From Anaeramoeba flamelloides (taxonomy: Eukaryota > Metamonada > Anaeramoebidae): a stretch of DNA of 64,000 bases. Made by a program: the position numbers and the translations under genes. The stretch lies in contig JANTQA010000048.1 of the NCBI GenBank assembly GCA_027625915.1, positions 992,001 through 1,056,000 on the forward strand, read 5' to 3'. The notes under the pieces are model-generated. The model was not told the DNA's origin. It saw only the letters and a list, made by a program, of their open reading frames with translations, and did no database searches. This document shows, one piece after another, positions 22,681 through 33,853 of this stretch; positions within the stretch are counted from its first letter, which is position 1; each line of letters opens with the position of its first letter.

Positions 22681-23281
22681 TATTTGTGGTTGTTTTGTAA
22701 TAAGCTATATTTGCCAACGTAAGGATTTTGTATGATTCTTTAGTAAAAAAAAACTCTTTTTGGAAATAGTAAAAAAAATGAAAAAAATCTTAAAAAAAAA
22801 CAAGAATAGCACAAAAATTTTATTCACTTTTTTTACTTGGCAATACATTTTGTTTTTTTAAAATTGTTCTTGAATTATGAAATGAATTACAAGATCAAAA
22901 TTCAATACGAGCAATTTAAAAGTTTTTTCAAGTCAAACTTCTAAAAACTGGCCAATTTAAACAACTTTACACTTTTTGGTTTTCATAAAAAGAGTTTCAG
23001 GTTATTGAAAGTAAAAAAATATTTTTCTTTTTGATAACTTTTAAAAAATATCAATTAAATTTCACAATGTTATCTTTTGTTCATTTTTATTTTTTACCCT
23101 TTTTTTGTATGTTAAAACTTTCTTCAAGTATTTGAAATTTGAAAAAATATGAAAGAATATAAGAGACTGAAATCTTACAGACTGTAAGTCTGAAAGTTCG
23201 AAAAAAGCCTTGAAAGTATTTGTATGGATTGTGTTATTCTTGTCGTGAAGTTCCCATTGGTGACATTTAAAAATTAACATA
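22681..23281. other. Intergenic DNA, no gene seen
   Basis: A/T-rich; a 72-codon minus-strand frame at 23062-23280 has no coding character and ends where the MITE begins. Confidence 0.35.
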
Positions 23282-23753
23282 AAGTGATCAAAATAATGCG
23301 TTCACAACGACTATAATCCGTGTTTCAAAATATTATCCATGCTTTTTTTTATTCTTGTACCAAGGCAACATCCAATCTACTAACAAATAGTCTACCTGAG
23401 CTCAAATCAATTTTGAAAGTAAAGTACTGATTATTTTTAGTAAAATTTAAATTATTAATGCAAATAGTTGAAAATTTTCCATAATATTCTCAATTTTTTT
23501 GGATTTTTTTGTTTTTGATAAAAATTTTCTGAAAAATTTACTCTATTTTTTGAGATAAATTTTGCAATTTGATCCTTCATTTTTATCTTTTCTTTTTAAA
23601 TAATAGAACTTTAAGAAACCAATACCATATTTTTTTAGGGTTTATTATTGGTTTCTTTGATTGGTTAATATATTGGTCTTCTATAAAAAAAAAACACGCT
23701 TTTTATTTTTAAACACGCATTAAATTTTTTTGCACACTTTATTTTGACTACAG
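23282..23753 (+). mobile_element. Mariner-type MITE, intact reference copy, 472 bp
   Basis: Flanked by TA at 23280-23281 and 23754-23755. The left end AAGTGATCAAAATAA and right end TTATTTTGACTACAG are imperfect inverted repeats that extend inward through CGTGTTT and AAACACG. No transposase frame. This is the best-preserved copy and defines the family (others at 1107, 4297, 6585 and 9117). Confidence 0.85.
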
Positions 23754-24054
23754 TAATTGTATTCAAAATAAAAATTCACAACCATACTAATTGGGAAATT
23801 GAGTGTCACTCTTTTGTTCTTGTTTTCTAAAAATTCTCCTGTTTTTCCTTATTTAATTCAAGAAATCAACAAAAAACCACTCCGCCTTGAAAAATAAGGT
23901 TCAAAATTATCAATTCCATTCAAATTCTGAACAAAAATTTCCAAAGTTCATCAAAAATCATTTTTACTAATTACTGTTTTTTTTATTTTTTTTTGTTTCA
24001 TTTAACCAAATAGGAATTTAAATTGAACAAACAACAAACAACCAATTCAAAAAC
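23754..24054. promoter_or_regulatory. Upstream region of the AN1 gene
   Basis: The first 75 bases resemble half of the palindromic repeat at about 40155-40260 (AATTGGGAAATTGAGTGTCACTC). The rest is a short A/T-rich leader ending AAACATGAG. A mariner MITE therefore lies only 300 bp from the start codon and could contribute to the promoter. Confidence 0.35.
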
Positions 24055-25278
24055 ATGAGTAATTTTGATCCATTTCAAAAAGGTAATAACAAAAAAGAAA
24101 AGGAAAAATTAAACAAGAAATTTGATCCTTTTAATGTAAATAAACAAAAAGAAACAAATAATAATTCCCACGAAAGAGATACTAAAATAGTCAAAGAAAA
24201 AGAGAAACAAAAAAGCAATTTTGATCCCTTTAAAACCACCAAAATCTTAAATAACGACAAACCAAACCAAAAGAAATCTGACAAGGAATTTACTTTTCTC
24301 AAAAAAGAAACACAACAAAAGGAAGAAATAAAAAAAAAACGTTTTAAAAAACGTGACTCGTCTGAAGAAGAAGAAGAAGAAATTGAACAAGAATTAAGAG
24401 AAAAACTCAAAATAAAACAATCTAAACAGACAAGCGACGAAGAGCAATTTAATTATTTCAAAAAGCATGAGGAGAAACAAGATGAATTATTAGGTATTCA
24501 AACAGCAAGCAACCAAGTTGACTTATTAGCGATAGGAGTTCATTGCCCTGTAGAGTCTTGCAATAAACTCGATTTTCTTCCTTTCACTTGTGAATTTTGT
24601 AATGTTCAATTCTGCCAAGAGCATTGGAAACCAGAAAAGCACGAATGCAAAATTGTTGGAAAGCTTGATCGAAGAATATACGACTGTGAAAAATGTAAAC
24701 ATGAAATCCAAGTAAACGTAGGTCAAGATCCAAGGGAAATTATGGAAAAGCATCTGAAAAGTGGATGCAAATTTTCTATTAAAAATCCAAAACAACCTGA
24801 CAGTAAAACCACAAAAACAACAAGAGGCAGGCAAACGAAAGGCAAAGGAAAGCGCCAAATTCAAAATCAAAATCAAAACACAAATAAAAATAAAAATAAA
24901 AATAAAAGAGGTGGGAGAGGGAGAGGGAGAGGGAGAGGACGGAGAGTTGGAAGGGGCAGAAAAGATGGAAAAGGCGAAAACAGTAAAAAGAATTTTGGTA
25001 ATAATGCCAAAAGTAATGATCAAAATACCCCACCACAAAAGGAGTCTAAATTCTATGCTTGTCAGTTCAAAGACTGTTCACAAAAAGAAATATTTGAGAT
25101 TAAATGCCCAGATTGTAACCTGAATTTTTGTTTAAAGCATAGGAATACATTAATGCATGAATGTAAAGGATCACAACCAAAGAAGGTAAAGAAAAAGGTT
25201 TTTTACCACAAAAAAAAAAAACTCAACCAAAAGCAAAAAAAAAAGATGAAGAAAAGAAAAAGAAAAAAAAAAAATTAA
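24055..25278 (+). CDS. AN1-type zinc-finger protein with FDPF motifs, 407 aa
   Basis: Intronless, from ATG at 24055 to TAA. The N-terminus has three FDPF motifs (residues 4-7, 23-26, 56-59) in a Lys-rich region with an acidic run at 104-111. A first AN1 finger spans C164, C169, C179, C182, C187, H190, H196 and C198. A smaller CxxC...HxxxxC site follows (C211, C214, H233, C238). After a Gly-Arg-rich stretch (286-302), a second AN1 finger uses C336, C341, C351, C354, C359, H362, H368 and C370. A poly-Lys tail ends the protein. Paired AN1 fingers recall ZFAND2/Cuz1, which work with p97 and the proteasome in stress proteostasis; that role is inferred. FDPF resembles AP-2-binding DPF motifs. The Gly-Arg stretch may bind RNA. 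Confidence 0.85.
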   Translation: MSNFDPFQKGNNKKEKEKLNKKFDPFNVNKQKETNNNSHERDTKIVKEKEKQKSNFDPFKTTKILNNDKPNQKKSDKEFTFLKKETQQKEEIKKKRFKKRDSSEEEEEEIEQELREKLKIKQSKQTSDEEQFNYFKKHEEKQDELLGIQTASNQVDLLAIGVHCPVESCNKLDFLPFTCEFCNVQFCQEHWKPEKHECKIVGKLDRRIYDCEKCKHEIQVNVGQDPREIMEKHLKSGCKFSIKNPKQPDSKTTKTTRGRQTKGKGKRQIQNQNQNTNKNKNKNKRGGRGRGRGRGRRVGRGRKDGKGENSKKNFGNNAKSNDQNTPPQKESKFYACQFKDCSQKEIFEIKCPDCNLNFCLKHRNTLMHECKGSQPKKVKKKVFYHKKKKLNQKQKKKMKKRKRKKKN

Positions 25279-25989
25279 AATTTTAATTCTTGTAAATAAA
25301 TTTGGTGTACTTGCAAGTGATACTGATTTATTTGAAACAAATTAGTACTTTTTATTTGTATTTTTCCCACTTCGTTCTATTTATCCGAAATTGTTTTTCG
25401 GGATCCTATGATAATGTGAATTTTTAATTTAATTCTCTTGATATCAACAAATCTGTTTCCCTCAAGAAACTGAGAAAAAAAAATAAAAAAAAATAGAGTT
25501 TTATTATTATTGCAGTTGTTGAAGAAGTACATATTGTACTCGGTATGTAAGCTATTTCCAAAAACAAAAGTGTGGCAAATTTATTTTAAAATATCTTTAT
25601 TAGTCTTTATTCAAATATTACTATTTCAATATCCAAAATGATTAGACAAAATGATTATTCGTCATTCACCGATTCTTCGGATTAATTCAATTTGTTTGTC
25701 TGTTAGTAATTACATTAATTAAAGATATCAAAGTTTCTGATCATGATTTTATCTTGATATTTTTTAGGGCGAAAATTGGTGGTTTTTTTATTCTTTTGGA
25801 CTAAACTATTTATTTTACAAAGTAGTTTAATAATGATAAAATTCTGAATCGAATGAAAAACTGATAAAAACTTTTTATTGTTTTAAAAATCGTTTGTCTA
25901 CTTAGCATATGACTGGTTTTTTTTTGAAATTGGTCATAAATTTTTTCCAAAAAAAGTGGTTATTTTTTTTTTCATTATAGAAATATTTC
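25279..25989. other. 3' flank of the AN1 gene
   Basis: A/T-rich, with no gene. The first 100 bases presumably include the 3' untranslated region. Confidence 0.3.
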
Positions 25990-26460
25990 GATTAATATAA
26001 ACTCCATTTCAAAAATTTAGACATACCCAAAATCAAAAATCGGAAAAAAAAAAAAACTCAATTTATTTATATTTTTCCAAACTGAATATAAAACCAAAAT
26101 TACATTGCCTAGTATTAATGTTTTAATAAGTAATCATTTTTATCCAAATAAAAGAAAAAAAATACAAATATAAAAAAAAAATCAGGGTGTCCAAAATTAT
26201 GAAACGAGCGTAACAAAAAATGTATTGGTAAATTTGTTGATATTTTACCAACAATAGTTGATCGAGAGAAAAAGAAGATACCATCAACTAATTACAATTG
26301 TTTTATTTAAAAAACTCCAAAGAAACTTTCTATAGGCCATCGAAAAAAAATTCTTTAGGATCTAACGAAACAGATTACATAACTGGAAAGAAGGAAATGG
26401 AAACATAACAAAAAAGACAAGAAATGAAATAGTTTGTAAAATAAAAATTATTCCCAAATT
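25990..26460 (+). repeat. Dispersed repeat family R4, copy 2
   Basis: Begins TATAAACTCCATTTCAAAAATTTAGACA. An internal inverse, TGTCCAAAATTATGAAACGAGCG, lies near 26188-26210, so a shorter element of about 215 bp with Tc1-like inverted ends may sit at its left. Homology with 17180-17640 continues beyond that to about 26460. Partial copies of the left end occur near 29935 and 35667. Confidence 0.55.
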
Positions 26461-29044
26461 GAATGTAAATTGTAATATTATTATTCTTTCAACCGTTTAA
26501 ACCGTGCTCATTTTTTTGGAATTTAGTTAATTTTAAATTTTATCCATAAGGTACTAAATCAATTTAGTATTAATATTCAAGCTAATTTTCTATTACACTT
26601 TCTTAAAATATAAATGATTATTTAGAAAATATTATTTAAAAAATCTATAAAAAAAAACAAATCTTTTTTTGGAAATAACTCTTTATTTTTTTCTAGATTT
26701 TATTCTTTGTATCGAAAAGTGAGAATTTTTACAAACTAATACCTTAAGTAAAAAAAAAAAAAGAAAAAGCACTTTAAAACACTTTCTTAATACTTTTATT
26801 TCACTTTATATTAATTTAAATGTAAATTGTATTTTTGACAAAAATTATTGACAGTCAGACCACCTTTAAAGTACAAACTTATAACGATATTTAAAAGAAA
26901 AAAAAAAAACTTTCAAATAATGACACCAAATTCCGAACAAAGTAAAAATAAATTGTAAAAAAAAATCCAAAAAATGTGCCTTAATTTAAGAATTTTTATC
27001 TTGTTAAATTTCGTTATAAGTATGTACCTTATAAGTGGATTGACTATTTATATTCTAAATTTCAAAAATTTTACATTTAAAATTCTCTAATAAAAATAAT
27101 TTCCAAATAATATCTTCTTCAATTCAAAATCGTCAAGTTTCATTGAATTAATTGAACAAATTCTATGAGTTTAATCAGATTTTTCGTTAAATACATTTTC
27201 AATTTTTATATCAAAATCATTTTTTCTCATTTGGTCAATTTTATTTTTTTTTTTTTTGTTTTTTGATTTTTGGTTTTTTTTTCTTTCTTTTTATTTTTTA
27301 TTTTATTATTTTTTCTATTCTCTGTTTCAAAAAAGCTAATTTGATAAATTTTTTTTTTTGAAAATCCAAAATCACCATCAAGAAAATTAAGGACATTATA
27401 TTTCATTAAAAGTGAATATGATATCTCTTTGAAAAATATTTATTTTCAAAACATTTTAATTTTTCTTAAGACATTGATTACCTTTGTATAAAACTTTCGA
27501 ATGAAAAAATGTCCTTTTTTTATCATTTTAATATTTTATTTTTAAAATTTTAATTTGTTCAGTATTACATTAAGTGAATATCAACTCTAATCTGAAATTT
27601 AGTATTTATCTTATAATCCTACAATCAATGCTTGGTTGATTCTAACAATACAATATGAGAATTTTTTTAAAAACCCAACAGCTTTGGGTAATATCTAATT
27701 TATATATTAATCAATTAAATGTATAAATATATAATGAATATTTTTTCTCATTTTTGTAATTAAAAGAAAATTTTTCCAAAGAGAGACAACTTTTATAAAA
27801 AATTTAATAATAATCTATGAGAAGTTAAGGCTTACTTAGTAAAATTTTATTGAGAGAAAAAGTCACTTAATATTTCTCTTTATATCTAGTCAATTAAATA
27901 AAAATAAAAAAAAAAACTAATTATTTTTCAAAGAAAAAAGCACCCAAACAGGAATTTTTAGAATAAAAAATTTAAATAAAGATTTCAATAATATCAAAGA
28001 ATCCTCATTTTCTAAATTCTAAACAATCCTAAAGATTAAAAACATTTTATTTAAACTTATTCAAATTATCAAAAAAAGACTAAAAAAAAATTCTAATTAG
28101 AAAATTTTTTTTTAACAAAATTTTTAAGGCAATTTAAATCATATTTTATAATAAAAAATGTATTTTTGGATTTTTAATATAAAATTATCTTCCAAAATCT
28201 TCTTCAATAAACTTTTATTTAAAAAACCATATTTTATCTTATAATAAAAACACAATTTTTTTAGGAAAATTTGCACAAAACTTTAAAACTTTAATGGTTA
28301 CAACGACCATTCTGAAATTTATATCAAATATTTTTCAATAGGCCGAATAAATCATTTTTTTTTTTTTTTTTCGTTAACCATAAGAATTATCTCAAAAAAG
28401 TAAAAAACTTCTTTTATTAATATTCCTGGCAACAAAGACTTGGTGTCGTGTAATAATGATGAAAATGGTAATAAACAAGGTAAAAACTTTTTATATTGTA
28501 AGAAATAAAATCAATTTAATTAATTCTCATTTTCAGAGAAAAAGAAAAAAATAAATTGATCTCACTGAAAAAAATATTCTTTTCTGGGTTTTTCTTATTT
28601 GATTATAATTATTTTATCTTGACCCTTTACAAAATTTCTAAGTACAGAACTTCACCAATAACATATTTTAATTATTTTGCACTGTTGCTGTGAAATACTG
28701 ATCTCTAAAAATTATATTTGTCAATCATTTTTTACAATTTTGACAAGTTGAAATTTTTTGAAAGAGATATTTAATTCGATAATAAGAATTAGAAATAAAA
28801 TAATAAAAAAAAAAAAAAATAAAAGTCTAAACAAGTAAAAAAATTTAATAAATATTTATTTCTTTATTTATTAATTAAGAAATATAAAAAAAGATCAACA
28901 TAAATATAGCTATATGTTGAAAGCATTGATGCATGTCTTTATACATCGTTATAAATCTTTAATATATATATATATATATATAGAATTTCAAACTATTAAA
29001 GAGTCCAAATATATAATATCTTGTATTAAAAATGGATAAATTAT
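26461..29044. other. Long A/T-rich intergenic region, no gene seen
   Basis: About 2.6 kb of low-complexity sequence. A (TA)n run lies near 28962-28982, and homopolymer T and A tracts are frequent. No frame, RNA gene or terminal repeat was found. Confidence 0.4.
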
Positions 29045-32000
29045 TTACAGAATTTTATTAAAATCTTTAGCCGTTGATTTAATTCCTTCAAATAAATCGA
29101 TTCTCGAAATATAAGCTAATTTTTTTTTAATTCCTAATTTTTTAAATTTGTTACAATTTCTTTTATTTCCCTTTGAGACGAGGTAAAAAAAGGTAAGAGA
29201 TTTGTCAATCAATTCTTCATTTTTTTCTTCTTTAATTATTTCTTGACAAAATAATTTATAGATATAATCGAAAACCCCTTTCATTTTCCAAAAATCATTT
29301 TGCAATTTTTTGGCGTTGATGTCAAGTAATAAGGAAATAAAGAAAAAGAGGATCTTGGATTGCATCATTGCATTTGATTTTTTTAGTAAATTAAATAATT
29401 TCCTGAGCCCTTTCATTTCAAAGAATTGGTTTTGTAATAAAGGAAAGTGCAAAATGTATGAAGAAATTGCACTAATTAATTTTGATTTGACTTGATCAGT
29501 TTCTTCTTCTTGCTGCAACATTTCGACATACCTCTCAAGTGTATCTGGGAATTTTTCTAACAATAATTTTTGGAATTTTGGGTTGTTTTGGCAACATGCA
29601 CGAATCACTCCAATGGCGCCGCTTCTTATTTTACTTGACTTATGATCAAAATATTCTAAAACAATAGTAATTCCATCCAATTTATCAAAATCTTTTTTTT
29701 AAGATATAAATTATAATTTTTGTAGAATATTAAAAATAAAAATAAAAATATAACATTAATATCATAATGTGTATTTAATTAGAATTAAGAAGAAAAAGAA
29801 AAGAAAAAGAAGAGGAAAAAGAGGAAGAAAAGGAAGAAAAGGAAGAAGAAAAAGAAAAGAAAAAGAAGAAGAAGAATAAGAAAATAAATTTAAAACTAAA
29901 ATTACTTTTGTTAGACAATAATAAAATAAAAAAAATCAATTTAAATAAACTCCATTTCAAAAATATTACACAAAAATTTCCATCATTAATAGTAAATATC
30001 AATCACTAAAGATTTATTTCTTCTCTTATATATCTAGATGAAGATCCATTTTTGTGAATAATCAAAATAAATATAATTGATCCCTTCTTGAATCAAAAAA
30101 TTAAACTATGAAAAAAAATAGAAAAATAAAAATCAGTGTGACACAATTTTTAAAATTTAGTTTATTTACTAACTAATTCTAAAACACCAGTTTCAATAGG
30201 TGATGTTAAAATAAATCGAAAATGCTGTTTTTATACAAAATAAATGTTACAGCTTTGTAATTTTTTTGGCACTTTTATAATAACAATGGTTGTTATTTTA
30301 AAAATTTCTACATGATTATCATAAAAGAAAGCAGTAAATAGCCAACAACACATTCAACACTCGTGGTACAAAACAGAACTTTTAATTAAGTTTATACTTT
30401 TTTTGATTTATTTTTTTTGCTCTCTTTTATTTAACCAAAACAGATTATGACAAGATAGATAGTTGGATTAACAAAAAACTAAAACAAATAACTAAAGTTA
30501 ATATAAGTACTTCGAAAGATATCATCAAGTGGGAAACCAGAACAGAACCTAGAAAACACATGATCCATAAAAAGAAAAGCCAAATTCCTCAAGAAATTGA
30601 GGCATTTAGAGCTGGATCACCTATCAAAAGACCTTAAAATGGACGAAATTGAAGGTATAGACTGGAAAAATATGGATGAGATTAAACTGAAAAAAAAAAA
30701 CTCCACGAAGTACACGCAAAGACTATACAAGACAAAGTCGATTTGTCCGTTGGAGAAGAAAACTGGAAATTAAAAAAATACCTCAAAATTGTTCAATTTC
30801 CAGAAAACTTGGCAATAAAGCAACCATATTTGAACTTGAAATCATCAAAAACTCTACTTAAGCTCAAATCTTTCTCAAATGGCTTATGTAGATACGCATA
30901 CAAGTGGGAACCGGGAATAAAAAGCAAAACATGCCCCTGTTGTAAAAAAAAAGTTGATGATGTAGATCACTTCATAGGGAAGTGTGTAAAATATGAAAAA
31001 ACCAGAAAATACTGGAAAAATGAGCTCAAAAAAGTCAAAGATTTTGACTTTAGTATCATTAACAGAGAGGATACTGATGAGCTGTTCAGAAAAATGAATA
31101 CAAAAGAAATTTATGACATCACAATAGAATATTTTCTGACTAATATGAAACAACACGCTATAAGAAAAAATGAACTAAAATCTAAGTCTAAATAGTAAGT
31201 CATTCAACTTAACAGAACATATATCCTCACAATACAACTATTATTTTTATATCTTAATTTTTTTTCCCACTCTTTATTTTTTATTCTTTTTTTTATTCTC
31301 TTCTTTTTTTTTTTACAGAAAACTAAATTGAGTTTAAAATACTTCTAATGACTGTAATTAAAAGATTCTTTTGACTACTCTTTGAATGAGGAGTCACAAA
31401 TTTAGCCACTTCAAAACTCTCTCTTTAACAGATTAAGAGGTCTTGAGCACTTAACCCTTACCAATAAATCCTACCACTCTCTTTTATTCCTTGCTTTTCT
31501 TTCTCTTTTTCTTTTCTTTGTTTAGAAATAAATTAAATTTTTCTTTTCATTTTTTAGAAGAAAAGCTATCCTCACATAAGAGATAATCTTGACTACATTA
31601 TAGATCTAGGATCAAAAAACTCTAAAAACAAATTTAGAGTTTCAGGAAGTGCCGTAGAGTGTCGCCAAGTGCCGTAGAGTGATGTAGAGTGCCGAAAGGA
31701 TTTCTTGACGTTTTCTGTTTTATTTAGAAGTGTTATAGGTTTTTTTGAGGTTTTCTATTTATTTGTGAAGTGTTCTAGGTTTTTTTGAGGTTTTCTATTT
31801 TATTCGGAAAATCTATTGATTTTAGTTAGGTTTTTTTTACTTTTTGAAATAAACGGAAAATTTATTAAAATTTTCTGTTTATTTCAAAAAAGTAAAAAAA
31901 ACCTAGAACACTTCACAAATAAATAAAAAAGTCAAAAAAACCTAACGAAAATCAATAGATTTTCCAAATAAATGGAAAAGTCAAGAAAGCCTAAAGGCAC

Positions 32001-33853
32001 TTTTTTTTAATTCAAAAGAATAGAGTAAAATTTTTGATTTTTCTCAATTCTTTTAAATCCTGGAAAAGCTAACGTTAGGTTTTTTTTAATTTTTGAAATA
32101 AAAAAAAACTAACGGCAAACAGGGGGTAATTTTGGTGAATCGCCTCTCTTCATTAACAATAAAAATAAGATCATTTTTTATCAGCTGACTTTATTGATTT
32201 TTTTTTTTAAATAACAAAAACCTTTACTTGTTTTTGCCTTTTTATTTTCACTTAGATCGTTAGATGCAAAATTCCTCAAAACCTTTTCAACAACACCACA
32301 ACCAAATTTGTCTTGAAACTAGTAATTGTGTTTTGAGAGAAACAATACAAACAAAAAAAAAATGTCGCATTAAAATAAATCAAAATATTTAGGGTGTTTG
32401 GGAAAGTATATTCTGTTCAAAAAATTAAATGGAGTAACATACAGCCCTTGAAAGCATTATTAGGAATTAAAAAACAAGAAAAAACAAAAAGAAAAAAGAA
32501 CAAAAACTAAAAGAAAAAACCAAACTAAAAAATAAAGAGAAAATCACAATTCCTTTGTAAAGATCTATTATGATTTGTCGAGACAATGTAACAATTCAAG
32601 TAACTCAATGGTCAAAACTCATAGACAATGAGATCTTTTAAAGTTAGAGTTGTTTATTGAGAGTTTTTGAAATTATCCTCATTTTTTTTATAGGCTTGAA
32701 ATTCGTGATTATTTTTCTTTTTCATTTTGACGTTTCTTAATGAAGGTGTTTGATTTTATGTACCTCAAAAATTTCTTCGAATTTTTCATTGAAAAAATAC
32801 GCATAAAATGATTTCTTCATCCAAATTGCAGAATATTTGGATGATTATTCCTTTCACAATTTACATGAGATTGGATCAAAAGGTGTTAAGACAACTTGGT
32901 GAATTTCCAACGTCCTCCTAACTAGTGATCCGTTTTATTAGAAAAAAAAAAAAAAAAGAAAAATCTTTTCTGATCTTCAAGAATTTAAAATATTTTGAAT
33001 TATTTTGCTTGAATTTTTATAATAAGATTAGCTTTTAAATGTTATTTGTTCATTCAAACTTGAAGAAATTCTGAAAAGTGAAATTTCTGAAAAATAGTTT
33101 GTAAATTTTTCTTTTTCAAAATCCAATCGAAAAATTGAAATCAAAAAAGATCGTGATCTTTATGCTGAGAATCTTAATTGGGAAAAAATAAATTGTTGAC
33201 AAAATAATAATTCAATACTTGAGGCTGATAAAGGAATTTGTTTATCAGGCTTAATTGTCCCTTTGTTAAGTAAGTGCTCTTAATCAGTTTGGAAAAAAAA
33301 ATAAATAAGAGCAAACAATCACTGAAAATGAATAAAGTAAGAAAATGAAATTCTGTTATTCGATGTTGTTGTTTTAAAAAAAGGTGAAATAATTTGTTAT
33401 TCAAGAGGGAAATTTCTATTCACAAACAATAGTTTTGGGTAGTTCTTTACGTTAACTAAATTTCATTTTAATCCTCGATCATTTCCAGAAACAAAAAAAC
33501 CCAAATACTTCAAAAAAGAAACAAAAAAGTTCTGTAATTCTTCTTCTGAAAAGAAAAAAAAAAATAATAAAAAAAAATTATTTACCATTTGCATTATCAA
33601 TTCGTTCAACAAGATCCGTAAGTTGTTCTAAAGCAGTTTCGATCTTTTCAGGATCAAGATCTGTCTTTTCTTCTTTCAGAAAAGTCAGATTTTTGCGCAT
33701 AAGATCTGTTTCATCAACATATAAACTATCAAACACTTCTCTAATTTCTTTTATACGCTTTTGGAATTCAGGATCATCTTTTTTGTCTTTTAGCTTCTCA
33801 AATTCCTTGGGGTCTGATTTTGAGATCATGAAATTGAGTAGTTTGTTGTCCAT
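29045..33853 (-). CDS. HspBP1/Fes1-type Hsp70 nucleotide exchange factor, 304 aa, two exons
   Basis: Exon 1 is 33853-33586 and exon 2 is 29691-29045, joined across a 3894-nt intron (AATG|GTAAAT...AAAAAG|ATTTTG). The frame is kept: exon 1 ends ...ERIDNAN and exon 2 completes D, then FDKLDGITIVLEYF. That matches the HspBP1 core ALELLADLCENMDNAADF..L.G almost position by position. Residues 1-89 are the helical N-terminal segment (LLNFMISKSDP). Residues 90-304 are armadillo repeats with the family's IRSGAIGVIRACCQNNPKFQ. The family releases ADP from cytosolic Hsp70. The length sits between yeast Fes1 (290) and human HspBP1 (about 360). The intron holds a LINE remnant and a foldback repeat. Without joining the exons, each half would look like an orphan fragment. 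Confidence 0.85.
30330..32165 (+). mobile_element. LINE remnant in the Fes1 intron, antisense to the gene
   Basis: The plus strand has coding-like pieces at about 30437-30640 (TDYDKIDSWINKKLKQ...) and 30743-31195. The latter contains C64-x2-C67-x8-H76-x4-C81 (TCPCCKKKVDDVDHFIGKC), the Cys-His knuckle found C-terminal to many non-LTR reverse transcriptases. The frame changes between pieces and no endonuclease or full polymerase is present, so this is a 5'-shortened, inactive copy. Both flanks match the short retroposon at 4727-5446. The 3' end reads GGTAATTTTGGTGAATCGCCTC, then AACAATAAAAATAA. A foldback repeat is inserted at 31647-32115. Confidence 0.65.
31647..32115. repeat. Foldback repeat family (AGTGYCGT), copy 2, inserted in a LINE
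   Basis: 469 bp that split GAGTTTCAGG from CAAACAGGGGG, which are adjacent in the 4727-5446 element. The head is AGTGCCGTAGAGTG units. The body is a long inverted repeat: GTTCTAGGTTTTTTTGAGG...GGAAAATTTATT against TTATTTC...AAAAAACCTAGAACAC, then a hairpin built on TTCAAAAGAATAGAG. This gives exact boundaries for the family. Confidence 0.75.
32166..33585. other. Rest of the Fes1 intron between the LINE and exon 1
   Basis: A/T-rich with no recognised repeat family. Short minus-strand frames here are unconvincing. Confidence 0.35.

Noticed and set aside
24526-25038. 170-codon minus-strand frame
   Set aside because: Antisense shadow of the AN1 gene, dominated by complements of Lys/Gly-Arg tracts.
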